Of a stretch of DNA of 7,820 nucleotides, positions 1-7,006 are shown piece after piece. Position 1 is the first letter of the stretch. Each line of letters opens with the position of its first letter. The stretch is from Pseudomonadota bacterium (GTDB lineage: Bacteria > Desulfobacterota > Syntrophia > Syntrophales > JADFWA01): contig JAUWQS010000063.1 in assembly GCA_030610915.1 (NCBI GenBank), positions 1 to 7,820 of the forward strand, read 5' to 3'. The translations under genes were made by a program, and so were the position numbers. The notes beneath the pieces are model-generated. The model saw only the letters and a list, made by a program, of their open reading frames with translations. It did no database searches and was not told the origin of the DNA.

Positions 1-1
1 A

Positions 2-826
2 AATCCTGTTCAACTATTGCAGAGGTATCCGAAACCGCTGGTTCGAAGATTTAAAGCAATTGGTCCCAGACGATGTGTCCTTAGCCACCTGGAACACAAA
101 ATCTTTGAAGGTAAAGGGTGCCGGTTCATCATGACCAATTCCGAGCTGGTCAAGGGGCAGATTATTGAACATTATAATGTGGATTCCGGAAGGATAAATG
201 TCATTTACAACAGCGTTGATATTTCGAGGTTCAATCCGGAAGTCAAAGAAGAATACCGTGTGTCTGTCAGAAAAAAGTGTGGCATTGAGGAAGATGAGGC
301 AGCCCTCCTTTTTATCTCAAACGATTTTAAACTCAAGGGGCTCCAGTCAATCCTGAATGCCATGACCCTGCTGGAGATAAAGACCAAACTCATAGTGGTA
401 GGGGATGATGGCAAGGGGCCATACATGAAATGGGCCGACAGAAATGGCCTGGGTAAACGGGTACTCTTTTTAGGTCATAAAAGTGACATAGAGAAATATT
501 ACGCTGCCTGTGATATCTTTGTCCTGCCGACCCGTTATGATGCATTTGCCAATGTCTGCCTGGAAGCTATGGCTTGCGGGGTGCCCGTGATTACCACAGT
601 GGCTAACGGGGCAGCCGAACTGATCCGGGATGGGGAGAATGGTTATATATTGAAGACTCGGGAATCCGGAGAACTGGCCGGCAGGATCGGCGCCCTCGAA
701 TCCCCGTCAGAGAGAGACAGAATGGGTGGAAATGGGGCCGTTCAGGCAAGACGCTTCACCATGGAAAAACATATTTCAGAGGTGCTCAGGCTTTACGAGA
801 GAGTCAGCATCGAGAGCGGAATATAG
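2..826 (+). CDS. GT4-family glycosyltransferase, WaaG-like, 5'-truncated
   Basis: C-terminal part of a GT-B fold, GT4-type glycosyltransferase, probably adding a sugar to the LPS core from a nucleotide-sugar donor at the inner face of the cytoplasmic membrane. The frame is open to the left window edge, so the true start lies outside; the TTG at 17 is not a convincing start. Numbering codons from base 2, the visible part holds the hinge segment NSVDISRF, the KG of the donor domain (LLFISNDFKLKG), the stretch FLGHKSDIEKYYAACDIFVLP, and the donor-binding block around residues 180-188 (DAFANVCLEAMACGVPV). The usual E-x7-E pair reads D-x7-E here, a variant I associate with WaaG-like enzymes annotated in LPS clusters. 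The stop codon is one base before the next gene, a WaaP-like kinase, which supports an LPS core role. The exact acceptor sugar cannot be told. Confidence 0.88.
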   Translation, partial: NPVQLLQRYPKPLVRRFKAIGPRRCVLSHLEHKIFEGKGCRFIMTNSELVKGQIIEHYNVDSGRINVIYNSVDISRFNPEVKEEYRVSVRKKCGIEEDEAALLFISNDFKLKGLQSILNAMTLLEIKTKLIVVGDDGKGPYMKWADRNGLGKRVLFLGHKSDIEKYYAACDIFVLPTRYDAFANVCLEAMACGVPVITTVANGAAELIRDGENGYILKTRESGELAGRIGALESPSERDRMGGNGAVQARRFTMEKHISEVLRLYERVSIESGI

Positions 827-827
827 A

Positions 828-1727
828 ATGAGGGATACTACCTCACCTGTTGATTACAGTAAAACAGATTGCCTCATTTTCAACCGGGACTACCAGGACA
901 TCCTGAAATATGCCGGGGCGAACAGTTTTGATTTAATATGGCGGTATCATGGTGGTGAAACCATCAAAAATATCAGAGCAAGGTCTGTAATTCGTATAGA
1001 AATTCAATACCGTGGGGAGAATAGACGTTTTTATTTAAAGAGGCACAATAAGGAATGCGTGGTTTTTAGGAGATTGCTTGCATTTTTTTATCCTAAATTG
1101 GCGCTGTCGCAAGGTCTCAGAGAATTCGGGAACATATGCGATTTTCGAAAATATAATCTCCCAACTGTTGCGCCGGTTGCAGCTGGAGAAAAATTTTCCC
1201 GATTCTTTCATGTGAGGTCCTTTCTCATCACGGAGGATTTCTCTCCTTTTATCTCTCTTGAAGACTTACTGAGAGATCGGCCACAATTTTTGATGGGGAA
1301 AGATGGTGTTGCGAGGAAGAAAATCCTGATAGAAAAGGTTGCTCTCCTGGCTCGAAGGATGCATCAGGGTGGATTCAATCACCGCGATTTTAACGCCACT
1401 CATATTCTACTCCATTATGGCAATGGTTCAGATACTCCGGAGATTGCCCTTTTTGACCTGCAAAGAGTAGATAGAAGAAGGTTTCTGAAATTTCGCTGGA
1501 TGATCAAAAGCCTCTCCGAACTCAATTATACCTTGCCGGATGGGCTCTTTGAAGCAGAGGATAGAATTTATCTGTTTCTATCTTACAAAGGTAAAAGCAG
1601 ACTTCGCTGCTGGGATAGACTGCAATGGTTTTGGATAACGAGAAAAACGGTTAGAATCAGGAAGCACACGGAGAAGATGATGATGAGGAGAGAAAAAAGA
1701 AAGAGAATGGGGCTTCAGGAAAGGTAA
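828..1727 (+). CDS. WaaP/RfaP-family LPS core sugar kinase
   Basis: A 299-aa protein-kinase-fold enzyme of the Kdo/WaaP family, predicted to phosphorylate a heptose or Kdo of the LPS inner core using ATP in the cytoplasm. Visible motifs are the ATP-anchoring lysine K71 in RRFYLKRHNKE, a candidate helix-C glutamate E99 (LREFGN), the catalytic loop HRDFNATHILLH with D187 and N189, and the metal-binding DFG-equivalent FDLQR at 209-213. The pattern HRDxxxxHxLL followed by DLxR resembles E. coli WaaP more than ordinary Ser/Thr kinases. The C-terminal tail is strongly basic (KHTEKMMMRREKRKRM). The ATG at 828 was chosen because it lies one base after the glycosyltransferase stop; the frame continues upstream to an ATG at 726, but that extension would overlap the glycosyltransferase by about 100 bases and has no family-like sequence. 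No strong Shine-Dalgarno is seen, so translational coupling is likely. The phosphorylated position (heptose I or Kdo) is undetermined. Confidence 0.85.
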   Translation: MRDTTSPVDYSKTDCLIFNRDYQDILKYAGANSFDLIWRYHGGETIKNIRARSVIRIEIQYRGENRRFYLKRHNKECVVFRRLLAFFYPKLALSQGLREFGNICDFRKYNLPTVAPVAAGEKFSRFFHVRSFLITEDFSPFISLEDLLRDRPQFLMGKDGVARKKILIEKVALLARRMHQGGFNHRDFNATHILLHYGNGSDTPEIALFDLQRVDRRRFLKFRWMIKSLSELNYTLPDGLFEAEDRIYLFLSYKGKSRLRCWDRLQWFWITRKTVRIRKHTEKMMMRREKRKRMGLQER

Positions 1728-1729
1728 CC

Positions 1730-3058
1730 ATGAAAAGCATACTCACAGTCACTGAATTAACGACAAAGATCAAATTACTGATAGAGTCCGGTTTTGATGC
1801 GCTGTGGATTGAGGGTGAAATTTCCAACCTGCGCCGACCTGGATCCGGCCACTTATACTTTACCCTCAAGGATGAGGAGAGCCGGATAAGGGCGGTAATC
1901 TTTCGCCAGTTTTCAAGTATGATGGGTTTTGATCTCGAAGATGGGATGAAGATTGTTTGCAGGGCAAGGTTAAGTGTCTATCAGCCGAGAGGGGAATATC
2001 AGTTGATCATCGACGCTATCGAACCAAAAGGTGTGGGAGCGCTCCAGCTTGCCTTCGAACAGCTCAAGGCACGCCTGCAGCAGGAGGGGCTTTTCGATCC
2101 GTCTCACAAGAAGCCTGTTCCTTTTCTTCCTTCGAGGATCGGGATTGTCACCTCTCCGACAGGCGCCGCCATCAGAGATATTTTGAATATTACAGGCAGG
2201 AGATTTCCATCTGTGGACATATTAATTTCCCCGGTCAGGGTGCAGGGAGCGGAAGCTCCCCTTGAAATAATCATGGCTCTAACCGACCTGAATTCAATTC
2301 CTGATATCGATGTGATCATCCTGACAAGAGGCGGCGGGTCCCTTGAAGACCTTGCCCCCTTCAATGACGAAGGAGTTGCCCGGGGGATTTATAAATCCGG
2401 GATTCCTGTTATTTCTGCCGTTGGTCATGAGATTGATTTTACCATCGCGGATTTTGTGGCTGATCTCAGGGCGCCGACGCCCTCTGCGGCCGCCGAGCTG
2501 ATTGTGCCGATAAGGGGTGATCTGGCGGAGTCGCTGGGGAACCTTCGTTCGAGGATGATCAACGACCACCGCAGGATGAGAAGCCTGCTGGAAGAGAAGG
2601 TTGCCATCCTCAGGGAACGACTCAGGGATCCGAGAAGGAAGATTGCCGATATGCGCATCGGGCTCGATGATATAACCGCCCGCCTTGCAATGGTCGCCAC
2701 TTACGAATTGGATGCCGGAAAAAATAACCTGCGCAGCATGACGATTGATCTGATGCACACAAATCCGATAATGGGTATCAGGGATTATTTATTAGCGCTT
2801 GAAAATTTGAAAAAGGAGATGGCGGCAGGGCTTCGTCATTTTCTGAATAGCTTAAAAATAAGGGTTGAGGGTAATATGTCCATGCTGAATACGTTGAGTC
2901 CTCTCTCCGTGTTGAAGAGGGGTTACGGCATTGTCAGGAAACTTCCCGATGGCGGCATTGTCAGAGAATCAGGTTCGGTAACCATTGGAGACGATGTTGC
3001 CATAAAGGTTTCATCGGGGAGCTTTAACGCTAAGATAACACATGTTTCATCGGAGTGA
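1730..3058 (+). CDS. xseA: Exodeoxyribonuclease VII large subunit
   Basis: Large catalytic subunit (442 aa, a usual length) of exonuclease VII, which degrades single-stranded DNA from both ends to short oligonucleotides, acting in the cytoplasm in repair and clean-up. An N-terminal OB-fold spans about residues 1-100 (LWIEGEISNL, GHLYFTLKDE, YQPRGEYQL). The catalytic domain follows, with RIGIVTSPTGAAIRDIL at about 137-152, ILTRGGGSLEDLAPFNDE at about 197-214, and AVGHEIDFTIADFVADLRA at about 230-248. Next comes a long helical, coiled-coil region (about 260-390) that in the family binds XseB, and the C-terminal segment LSPLSVLKRGYGIVRK. The start at 1730 has GGAAAGG five bases upstream and lies two bases after the kinase stop. 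The small subunit gene follows six bases later. Placement behind LPS genes looks like operon convenience, not shared function. Confidence 0.97.
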   Translation: MKSILTVTELTTKIKLLIESGFDALWIEGEISNLRRPGSGHLYFTLKDEESRIRAVIFRQFSSMMGFDLEDGMKIVCRARLSVYQPRGEYQLIIDAIEPKGVGALQLAFEQLKARLQQEGLFDPSHKKPVPFLPSRIGIVTSPTGAAIRDILNITGRRFPSVDILISPVRVQGAEAPLEIIMALTDLNSIPDIDVIILTRGGGSLEDLAPFNDEGVARGIYKSGIPVISAVGHEIDFTIADFVADLRAPTPSAAAELIVPIRGDLAESLGNLRSRMINDHRRMRSLLEEKVAILRERLRDPRRKIADMRIGLDDITARLAMVATYELDAGKNNLRSMTIDLMHTNPIMGIRDYLLALENLKKEMAAGLRHFLNSLKIRVEGNMSMLNTLSPLSVLKRGYGIVRKLPDGGIVRESGSVTIGDDVAIKVSSGSFNAKITHVSSE

Positions 3059-3064
3059 TATAAA

Positions 3065-3304
3065 ATGGCAGAGAAAAAATTTGAAGAGGCGCTGAAAGAG
3101 CTGGAAGAGATTGTAAGAAAGATGGAGAGCGGGGATTTGACACTGGAAAAATCTCTGGAGTCTTTTGAGGAAGGGGTCCGGCTCTCACGGTTCTGCTCTA
3201 AGAGACTGGATGAAGCGGAGAGACGAATCGAAATCCTTCTGAAGAACGAAGAGGGATTGGATATCAAGCCCTTTAGAGAAAGTGATGATGATATACCTTT
3301 TTAA
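3065..3304 (+). CDS. xseB: Exodeoxyribonuclease VII small subunit
   Basis: A 79-aa helical protein matching the XseB family in length and sequence: FEEALKELEEIVRKMESG, LTLEKSLESFEEGV and LDEAERRIEILLKN form the typical two-helix body. Several XseB copies bind the coiled coil of XseA to make active exonuclease VII. The Shine-Dalgarno GGAG at 3052-3055 lies in the last codons of xseA and runs into its TGA, so the two subunits are probably translationally coupled. The acidic C-terminus (ESDDDIPF) is usual for the family. In many proteobacteria ispA and dxs follow xseB; here the gene ends directly against a GGTTCA repeat and neither follows. Confidence 0.96.
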   Translation: MAEKKFEEALKELEEIVRKMESGDLTLEKSLESFEEGVRLSRFCSKRLDEAERRIEILLKNEEGLDIKPFRESDDDIPF

Positions 3305-3305
3305 G

Positions 3306-3331
3306 GGTTCACGGTTCAAGGTTCAAGGTTG
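3306..3331 (+). repeat. GGTTCA heptad tandem repeat after xseB
   Basis: Three 7-base units (GGTTCAC, GGTTCAA, GGTTCAA) plus a partial fourth (GGTTG), beginning one base after the xseB TAA. The same heptads recur after leuS at 6769-6787 with the same one-base offset, and inverted at 7035-7053. This looks like a dispersed intergenic repeat family; no coding or terminator role is evident because no T-run follows. Confidence 0.75.
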
Positions 3332-3338
3332 TGGGGGG

Positions 3339-3362
3339 CATGGACAAACTCGTTTGTCCGTG
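3339..3362 (+). other. Hairpin in the xseB-thioesterase spacer
   Basis: A compact inverted repeat: CATGGACAAA, loop CTCG, TTTGTCCGTG. All ten positions pair, one of them as G-U in RNA, with a four-base loop. It lies 35 bases after the xseB stop and could stabilise the 3' end of the upstream mRNA. There is no U-tract after it, so it is not called a Rho-independent terminator. Confidence 0.6.
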
Positions 3363-3363
3363 T

Positions 3364-3459
3364 GTAACTATTCAGGCTGAAAGCCGAATAGCACAGGCCG
3401 TTTGGGGAACGGTTCCTAACAGCCTAACAGCCTTCAGCCTAAACAACCTTTGTAATTAC
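3364..3459 (+). repeat. CAGCCT-type dispersed repeat, copy A, with internal hairpins
   Basis: The segment begins GTAACTA and ends GTAATTAC, near-complementary ends. It contains a hairpin at 3368-3391 (CTATTC, bulged A, GGCT, loop GAA, AGCC, GAATAG). A further inverted pair lies at 3398-3412 (CCGTT, loop, AACGG), followed by CAGCCT units at 3420-3440. Its right half, 3420-3459, aligns well with 6951-6990 beyond leuS (CAGCCTA, then TTCAGCCT, then CCTT, then GTA.TTAC), which shows a repeat family rather than chance. It ends immediately before the Shine-Dalgarno of the thioesterase gene. Function unknown. Confidence 0.6.
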
Positions 3460-3464
3460 GGAGG
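3460..3464 (+). promoter_or_regulatory. Ribosome binding site of the thioesterase gene
   Basis: GGAGG ten bases before the ATG at 3475. It decides the start: the same frame is open upstream to an ATG-less GTG region from 3331, but that part translates repeat sequence and lacks family similarity. Confidence 0.75.
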
Positions 3465-3474
3465 AATTTTTAAA

Positions 3475-3963
3475 ATGGATGAAATCACGAAAAACATTCC
3501 TAAGCTAAAAGGCTATAACTGTTTTGCCTGTGGAACGACAAATCCAATAGGACTTAATCTGACTTTTTACAGGCGGGGAGAGTATGTCTGTTCAGATGTA
3601 AAATTAGGGAAGAACTATGAGGGATGGGAAAATATGGCTCACGGCGGGATTATATCCACCCTTTTGGACGAGGTGATGGGATGGGCCGTGATATATTTCA
3701 AAAAAGTTTTTTTTGTAACAAGAGGTATGAATGTAAAATACATCAGACCGGTCCCCCTCCATAGACTCCTGACCATTAAGGGGAAGATAACAGAAGGGGA
3801 AAACGGACGACGTTCCTGCGAGGCCATGGGGACAATTCAGGATGAGGGGGGAAATATCCTGGCCCGGGGAGAGGCAGCATTTGCCATTTTATCCGAGGCC
3901 GATCTCCATATGGTCCCAGATAAGTTAAAGAAAGAGATGAAGGATCTCTTCAGGAAATTTTAA
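3475..3963 (+). CDS. PaaI-like hotdog-fold acyl-CoA thioesterase
   Basis: A 162-aa single-domain hotdog protein of the PaaI/4HBT superfamily, predicted to hydrolyse an acyl- or aryl-CoA thioester in the cytoplasm; the natural substrate cannot be read from sequence. The N-terminal CFACGTTNPIGLNL (C16, C19, G20) is a hallmark of one PaaI-like subgroup. The central motif NMAHGGIISTLLDEVMGWA holds H56-G57-G58 and the acidic pair D65-E66 expected at the active site at the start of the hotdog helix. The C-terminal half supplies the beta strands (FVTRGMNVKYIRPVP, LTIKGKITE, AAFAILS). The start at 3475 is supported by GGAGG and by homology-like sequence beginning there. It stands alone between two repeat-rich spacers, so it is probably transcribed separately or by read-through from xseB, and it has no obvious functional tie to either neighbour. 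Confidence 0.88.
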   Translation: MDEITKNIPKLKGYNCFACGTTNPIGLNLTFYRRGEYVCSDVKLGKNYEGWENMAHGGIISTLLDEVMGWAVIYFKKVFFVTRGMNVKYIRPVPLHRLLTIKGKITEGENGRRSCEAMGTIQDEGGNILARGEAAFAILSEADLHMVPDKLKKEMKDLFRKF

Positions 3964-4031
3964 ACAAACAAGCGGCTGCGCCTGACTGATGTTCCGCTGT
4001 TGCCTTCCACCATCTGATGAACTTTGCAATC

Positions 4032-4170
4032 CATAGGAGGCTGTCCGAGAACTCAACAACAGCGTTTCTGTCATTCTGAGCGAAGCGAAGAATCTAATAA
4101 ATACAATTAGTTAAAAGTTGAGATTCTTCGGCTAACGCCTCAGAATGACATTGTCGGACAGCCTCCTATG
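4032..4170. repeat. 139-bp palindromic MITE-like element upstream of leuS
   Basis: Long inverted repeat with perfect 17-bp ends: CATAGGAGGCTGTCCGA at 4032-4048 against its reverse complement at 4154-4170. Further in, 4069-4080 (TGTCATTCTGAG) pairs perfectly with 4139-4150, and 4086-4095 (CGAAGAATCT) with 4121-4130. A roughly 25-base AT-rich loop lies at 4096-4120. The left arm carries a 20-base stretch (4049-4068) opposed by only three bases on the right. No ORF lies inside. The core CATTCTGAGCGAAGCGAAG is a motif I recognise from dispersed repeats in many bacterial genomes. A non-autonomous transposable element or REP-like palindrome fits best; the ends resemble insertion-sequence termini but I cannot name the family. 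No clear target duplication is visible outside the ends. Confidence 0.85.
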
Positions 4171-4174
4171 AAGT

Positions 4175-4178
4175 GGAG
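4175..4178 (+). promoter_or_regulatory. Ribosome binding site of leuS
   Basis: GGAG six bases before the ATG at 4185. It selects that ATG over an in-frame GTG at 4173, which overlaps the GGAG itself. It starts four bases after the end of the palindrome at 4170, so that element forms the leader of the gene. Confidence 0.75.
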
Positions 4179-4184
4179 AACATT

Positions 4185-6767
4185 ATGAAGATCAGATACA
4201 ACCCGCACGAGATTGAAGAAAAGTGGCAAAAACGCTGGGACGAAGAAAACACCTTTAAGGTAACGGAAGATGCCGCTAAGAAAAAGTATTATCTCCTTGA
4301 AATGTTTCCCTATCCTTCCGGCAGGATTCATATGGGACATGTGAGAAACTACACTATCGGTGATGTGGTGGCCCGGTATAAACGGATGAGTGGATATAAT
4401 GTGCTCCATCCGATGGGGTGGGATTCCTTCGGCATGCCTGCGGAAAACGCTGCCATAGAACACAAGATTCATCCTTCGGAATGGACACACGAAAATATTG
4501 TCCACATGAGAAAGCAGCTCAAAAGGATGGGATTCAGTTACGACTGGGACAGGGAGATATCCACCTGTGAGCCTGAATACTATAGGTGGGAGCAGCTTTT
4601 CTTTCTCCGGATGTATGAAAAAGGACTGGTCTATAAAGAGTCTTCGGCGGTCAACTGGTGTCCCACCTGTCAAACCGTTCTGGCGAATGAACAGGTCGAA
4701 GCGGGTCTGTGCTGGAGATGCGGCGCCGAGGTTGAAGAGAAACACCTCGAACAGTGGTTTTTCCGCATAACGGCTTATGTGGAGGAACTCCTGGATTACT
4801 GCGACAGACTTACCGGCTGGCCGGAAAGAGTCCTGACAATGCAGAAAAACTGGATAGGCAAGAGCCACGGCATTGAAGTAACCTTTCCATTATCGGAAGG
4901 GGATGGTGAAATCAGGGTCTTCACAACGAGGCAGGACACAATCTTTGGGGCAACCTTTATGCTGATCGCACCCGAACATCCTCTTGTGTTGGAGCTAATG
5001 AAGGATAAACCGGGGGAGAAAGAGGTCAGAGAGTTTATTGAAAAGACAAAGAGACAGGACAGGATGCTAAGAACATCCGAGTATTACGAGAAAGAGGGAA
5101 TATTCCTGAATGCCTGCTGCCTCAATCCTGTAACTAATGAAAAGATGCCTGTTTTTGCCGCAAATTTTGTACTTGCCGATTATGGCACCGGTTGCGTTAT
5201 GGCAGTTCCCACCCATGATCAGCGAGACTTTGAATTCGCCAAAAAATACAATCTTCCCATGATCGTGGTTATTCAAAATCCGGATAATCCGCTCGATGCG
5301 GAGACGATGACCGAGGCGTATGTCGATGAAGGAATTATGGTCAACTCAGGACAGTTCGATGGAATGGAGAACGTGAAGGCGCTGAGCGCAATAGCGGATT
5401 ATCTGGAGTCCATCGGCAAGGGGAAGAGAACTGTGGAATATCGCCTGAAAGACTGGGGGATATCGAGGCAGAGATACTGGGGAACGCCTATCCCCATTAT
5501 TTATTGCGAAAAATGCGGCACGATACCTGTTCCTGAGACCGATCTTCCCGTCGTTCTTCCAGGGGATGTGGAGCTGACCGGTGGGAGCGGATCTCCTCTG
5601 GCAGGGCATAAGCGCTTTTTGGAAACAACATGTCCCAACTGCGGAGGTCCCGCAAAAAGGGAGACCGACACGATGGATACCTTTGTGGAATCCTCCTGGT
5701 ACTTTGACAGGTTCTGCTGTGCGGATTTTTCAGAAAAGCCCGGGCTCGACAGGAAAAAGGTGGATTACTGGATGCCGGTGGACCAGTACATCGGCGGGAT
5801 TGAACATGCCATACTGCACTTGCTCTACGCAAGATTTTATACAAAGGCGCTGAGAGATTCCGGGATACTTGGAGTTGACGAGCCATTTAAAAATCTTCTT
5901 ACTCAGGGTATGGTCTGCAAAGAGACCGTGAAGTGTAAAGAACATGGCTTCCTCTATCTTGACGAGGTCAAGGAAGGAAAATGCGCATACTGCAACAGTG
6001 AAGTCATAACAGGCAAGACGGAGAAGATGTCCAAGTCCTTGAAAAATGTGGTCGATCCTGATTACCTTGTTAAGAAATACGGCGCGGACACCGCCAGGCT
6101 TTTCTGTCTCTTTGCTGCTCCGCCTGAGAGAGATCTGGAATGGAGTGACCAGGGAGTGGAGGGATCGTTCCGTTTTATGGGCAGGGTATGGCGGATCGTT
6201 ATGGATTATCTTGATGATATCGGGGGTATTGAGCCCTTTGATGGTAAAGAAGAACTTGAAGGCGATCTGAAGAACCTGAGGAGAAAGACCCATCAGACTA
6301 TAAAGAAGGTGACCCATGATATAGAAGAGCGGTTCCATTTCAATACAGCGATCAGCGCCATAATGGAACTTGTCAATGCACTCTATCAGATAAAGCATCC
6401 GGACAGATCGGATGCACTGGCCCTCTCCGTTATCAGGGAGACTATTGAAAGTATCATCATTCTCCTTGCCCCCATCGTCCCGCACATCACGGAAGAGCTT
6501 TGGGGGATTCTTGGACGGATGGAAAACCTTTCCGATGTTTCATGGCCTTCCTATGATGAGTCTGTTGCAGCGGAAGAGGAAATTACGATAGCCATCCAGA
6601 TAAATGGAAAGCTGAGAAGCAGAATCATGGCAAGCGCAGGGGAGACCGATGAAAAGATAAAGGAACTTGCGCTATCCGATGAAAAGATAAGCAGGCTTAT
6701 CGCCGGGAAGAAACTCGTGAAAGAGATATACGTTCCCCAAAAGCTGGTCAACATTGTCGTAAAATAA
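4185..6767 (+). CDS. leuS: Leucyl-tRNA synthetase
   Basis: Class I aminoacyl-tRNA synthetase (860 aa, the same length as the E. coli enzyme) that charges tRNA-Leu in the cytoplasm and edits mischarged tRNA. The HIGH motif is HMGH at 49-52 within [19 protein letters not shown], and KMSKS is at 614-618. A zinc-knuckle pattern lies at C159, C162, C176, C179. The CP1 editing domain shows TTRQDT at 247-252 (Q where P is common) with T252 kept, and [16 protein letters not shown] at 333-348 with the editing aspartate D345. A second cysteine set is at C441/C444 and C483/C486. Before KMSKS is a short leucine-specific insert with C584, H587, C600, C603, possibly another metal site. The anticodon-binding helices and the C-terminal domain (INGKLRSRI to KLVNIVVK) are complete. 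Start at 4185 from GGAG and the normal N-terminus [14 protein letters not shown]. lptE follows after a repeat-filled gap. Confidence 0.98.
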   Translation: MKIRYNPHEIEEKWQKRWDEENTFKVTEDAAKKKYYLLEMFPYPSGRIHMGHVRNYTIGDVVARYKRMSGYNVLHPMGWDSFGMPAENAAIEHKIHPSEWTHENIVHMRKQLKRMGFSYDWDREISTCEPEYYRWEQLFFLRMYEKGLVYKESSAVNWCPTCQTVLANEQVEAGLCWRCGAEVEEKHLEQWFFRITAYVEELLDYCDRLTGWPERVLTMQKNWIGKSHGIEVTFPLSEGDGEIRVFTTRQDTIFGATFMLIAPEHPLVLELMKDKPGEKEVREFIEKTKRQDRMLRTSEYYEKEGIFLNACCLNPVTNEKMPVFAANFVLADYGTGCVMAVPTHDQRDFEFAKKYNLPMIVVIQNPDNPLDAETMTEAYVDEGIMVNSGQFDGMENVKALSAIADYLESIGKGKRTVEYRLKDWGISRQRYWGTPIPIIYCEKCGTIPVPETDLPVVLPGDVELTGGSGSPLAGHKRFLETTCPNCGGPAKRETDTMDTFVESSWYFDRFCCADFSEKPGLDRKKVDYWMPVDQYIGGIEHAILHLLYARFYTKALRDSGILGVDEPFKNLLTQGMVCKETVKCKEHGFLYLDEVKEGKCAYCNSEVITGKTEKMSKSLKNVVDPDYLVKKYGADTARLFCLFAAPPERDLEWSDQGVEGSFRFMGRVWRIVMDYLDDIGGIEPFDGKEELEGDLKNLRRKTHQTIKKVTHDIEERFHFNTAISAIMELVNALYQIKHPDRSDALALSVIRETIESIIILLAPIVPHITEELWGILGRMENLSDVSWPSYDESVAAEEEITIAIQINGKLRSRIMASAGETDEKIKELALSDEKISRLIAGKKLVKEIYVPQKLVNIVVK

Positions 6768-6809
6768 AGGTTCAGGGTTCACGGTTAGTCTCTTAATTGG
6801 TAACCACTC

Positions 6810-6923
6810 AGCCACAGATTCACACAGATGAACGCAGACAGGTTTAAGCACAAAGAAATCATGTGACTACGTGAGTAGTTACAATAAAAAAATATCAGTG
6901 ATAATCTGCGTAGATCGGTGGCT
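6810..6923. repeat. Imperfect palindrome with CACAGATTCACACAGATG arm
   Basis: The left arm at 6810-6839 begins AGCCACAGATTCACACAGAT. The right arm at 6894-6923 is its imperfect reverse complement, matching about 21 of 30 positions with the ends AGCCAC/GTGGCT exact. The arm sequence resembles a repeat seen between genes in many bacterial genomes (recognition from memory). In the loop, 6863-6882 forms a small hairpin, GTGACTAC, loop GTGA, GTAGTTAC, with all eight positions paired, one as G-U. Confidence 0.65.
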
Positions 6924-6937
6924 AAATAATTATAAAA

Positions 6938-6990
6938 GTAACTAACTACTCAGCCTACAATAGCTTCAGCCTGACTACCTTAGTAGTTAC
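6938..6990. repeat. CAGCCT-type dispersed repeat, copy B
   Basis: Bounded by GTAACTAACTACT at 6938-6950 and AGTAGTTAC at 6982-6990, which are inverted copies. The interior 6951-6990 is homologous to 3420-3459 before the thioesterase gene: CAGCCTA, a diverged heptamer, TTCAGCCT, then a block ending CCTT and GTA.TTAC. Two copies about 3.5 kb apart, both intergenic and in the same orientation. Confidence 0.6.
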
Positions 6991-7006
6991 AAAGAATTTA
7001 GTAATC

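Noticed and set aside
726..827. N-terminal extension of the kinase to an ATG at 726
   Set aside because: It overlaps the glycosyltransferase in another frame and shows no kinase-family sequence; the ATG at 828 directly follows the upstream stop.
3306..3331. Short CRISPR-like array
   Set aside because: The units are seven-base tandem heptads without spacers, and no cas gene is present.
3331..3474. N-terminal extension of the thioesterase through the spacer
   Set aside because: It translates hairpins and CAGCCT repeats, while GGAGG sits correctly for the ATG at 3475.
3966..4003. Integron attC-like look (AACAAGCGGCTGCGCC with CCGCTGTTG)
   Set aside because: Only a five-base pairing (AGCGG/CCGCT) is found, and the required core-site consensus at the other end is missing; no cassette array or integrase is near.
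3964..4184. T-box or other riboswitch controlling leuS
   Set aside because: No T-box consensus or specifier structure is present; the region is accounted for by the palindromic repeat.
4140..4868. 242-codon antisense ORF over the leuS 5' end
   Set aside because: Also a shadow of LeuRS coding sequence, ending inside the palindromic element.
5730..6485. 251-codon antisense ORF inside leuS
   Set aside because: It is opposite strongly conserved LeuRS coding sequence, with no recognisable domain or ribosome binding site; a codon-bias shadow.
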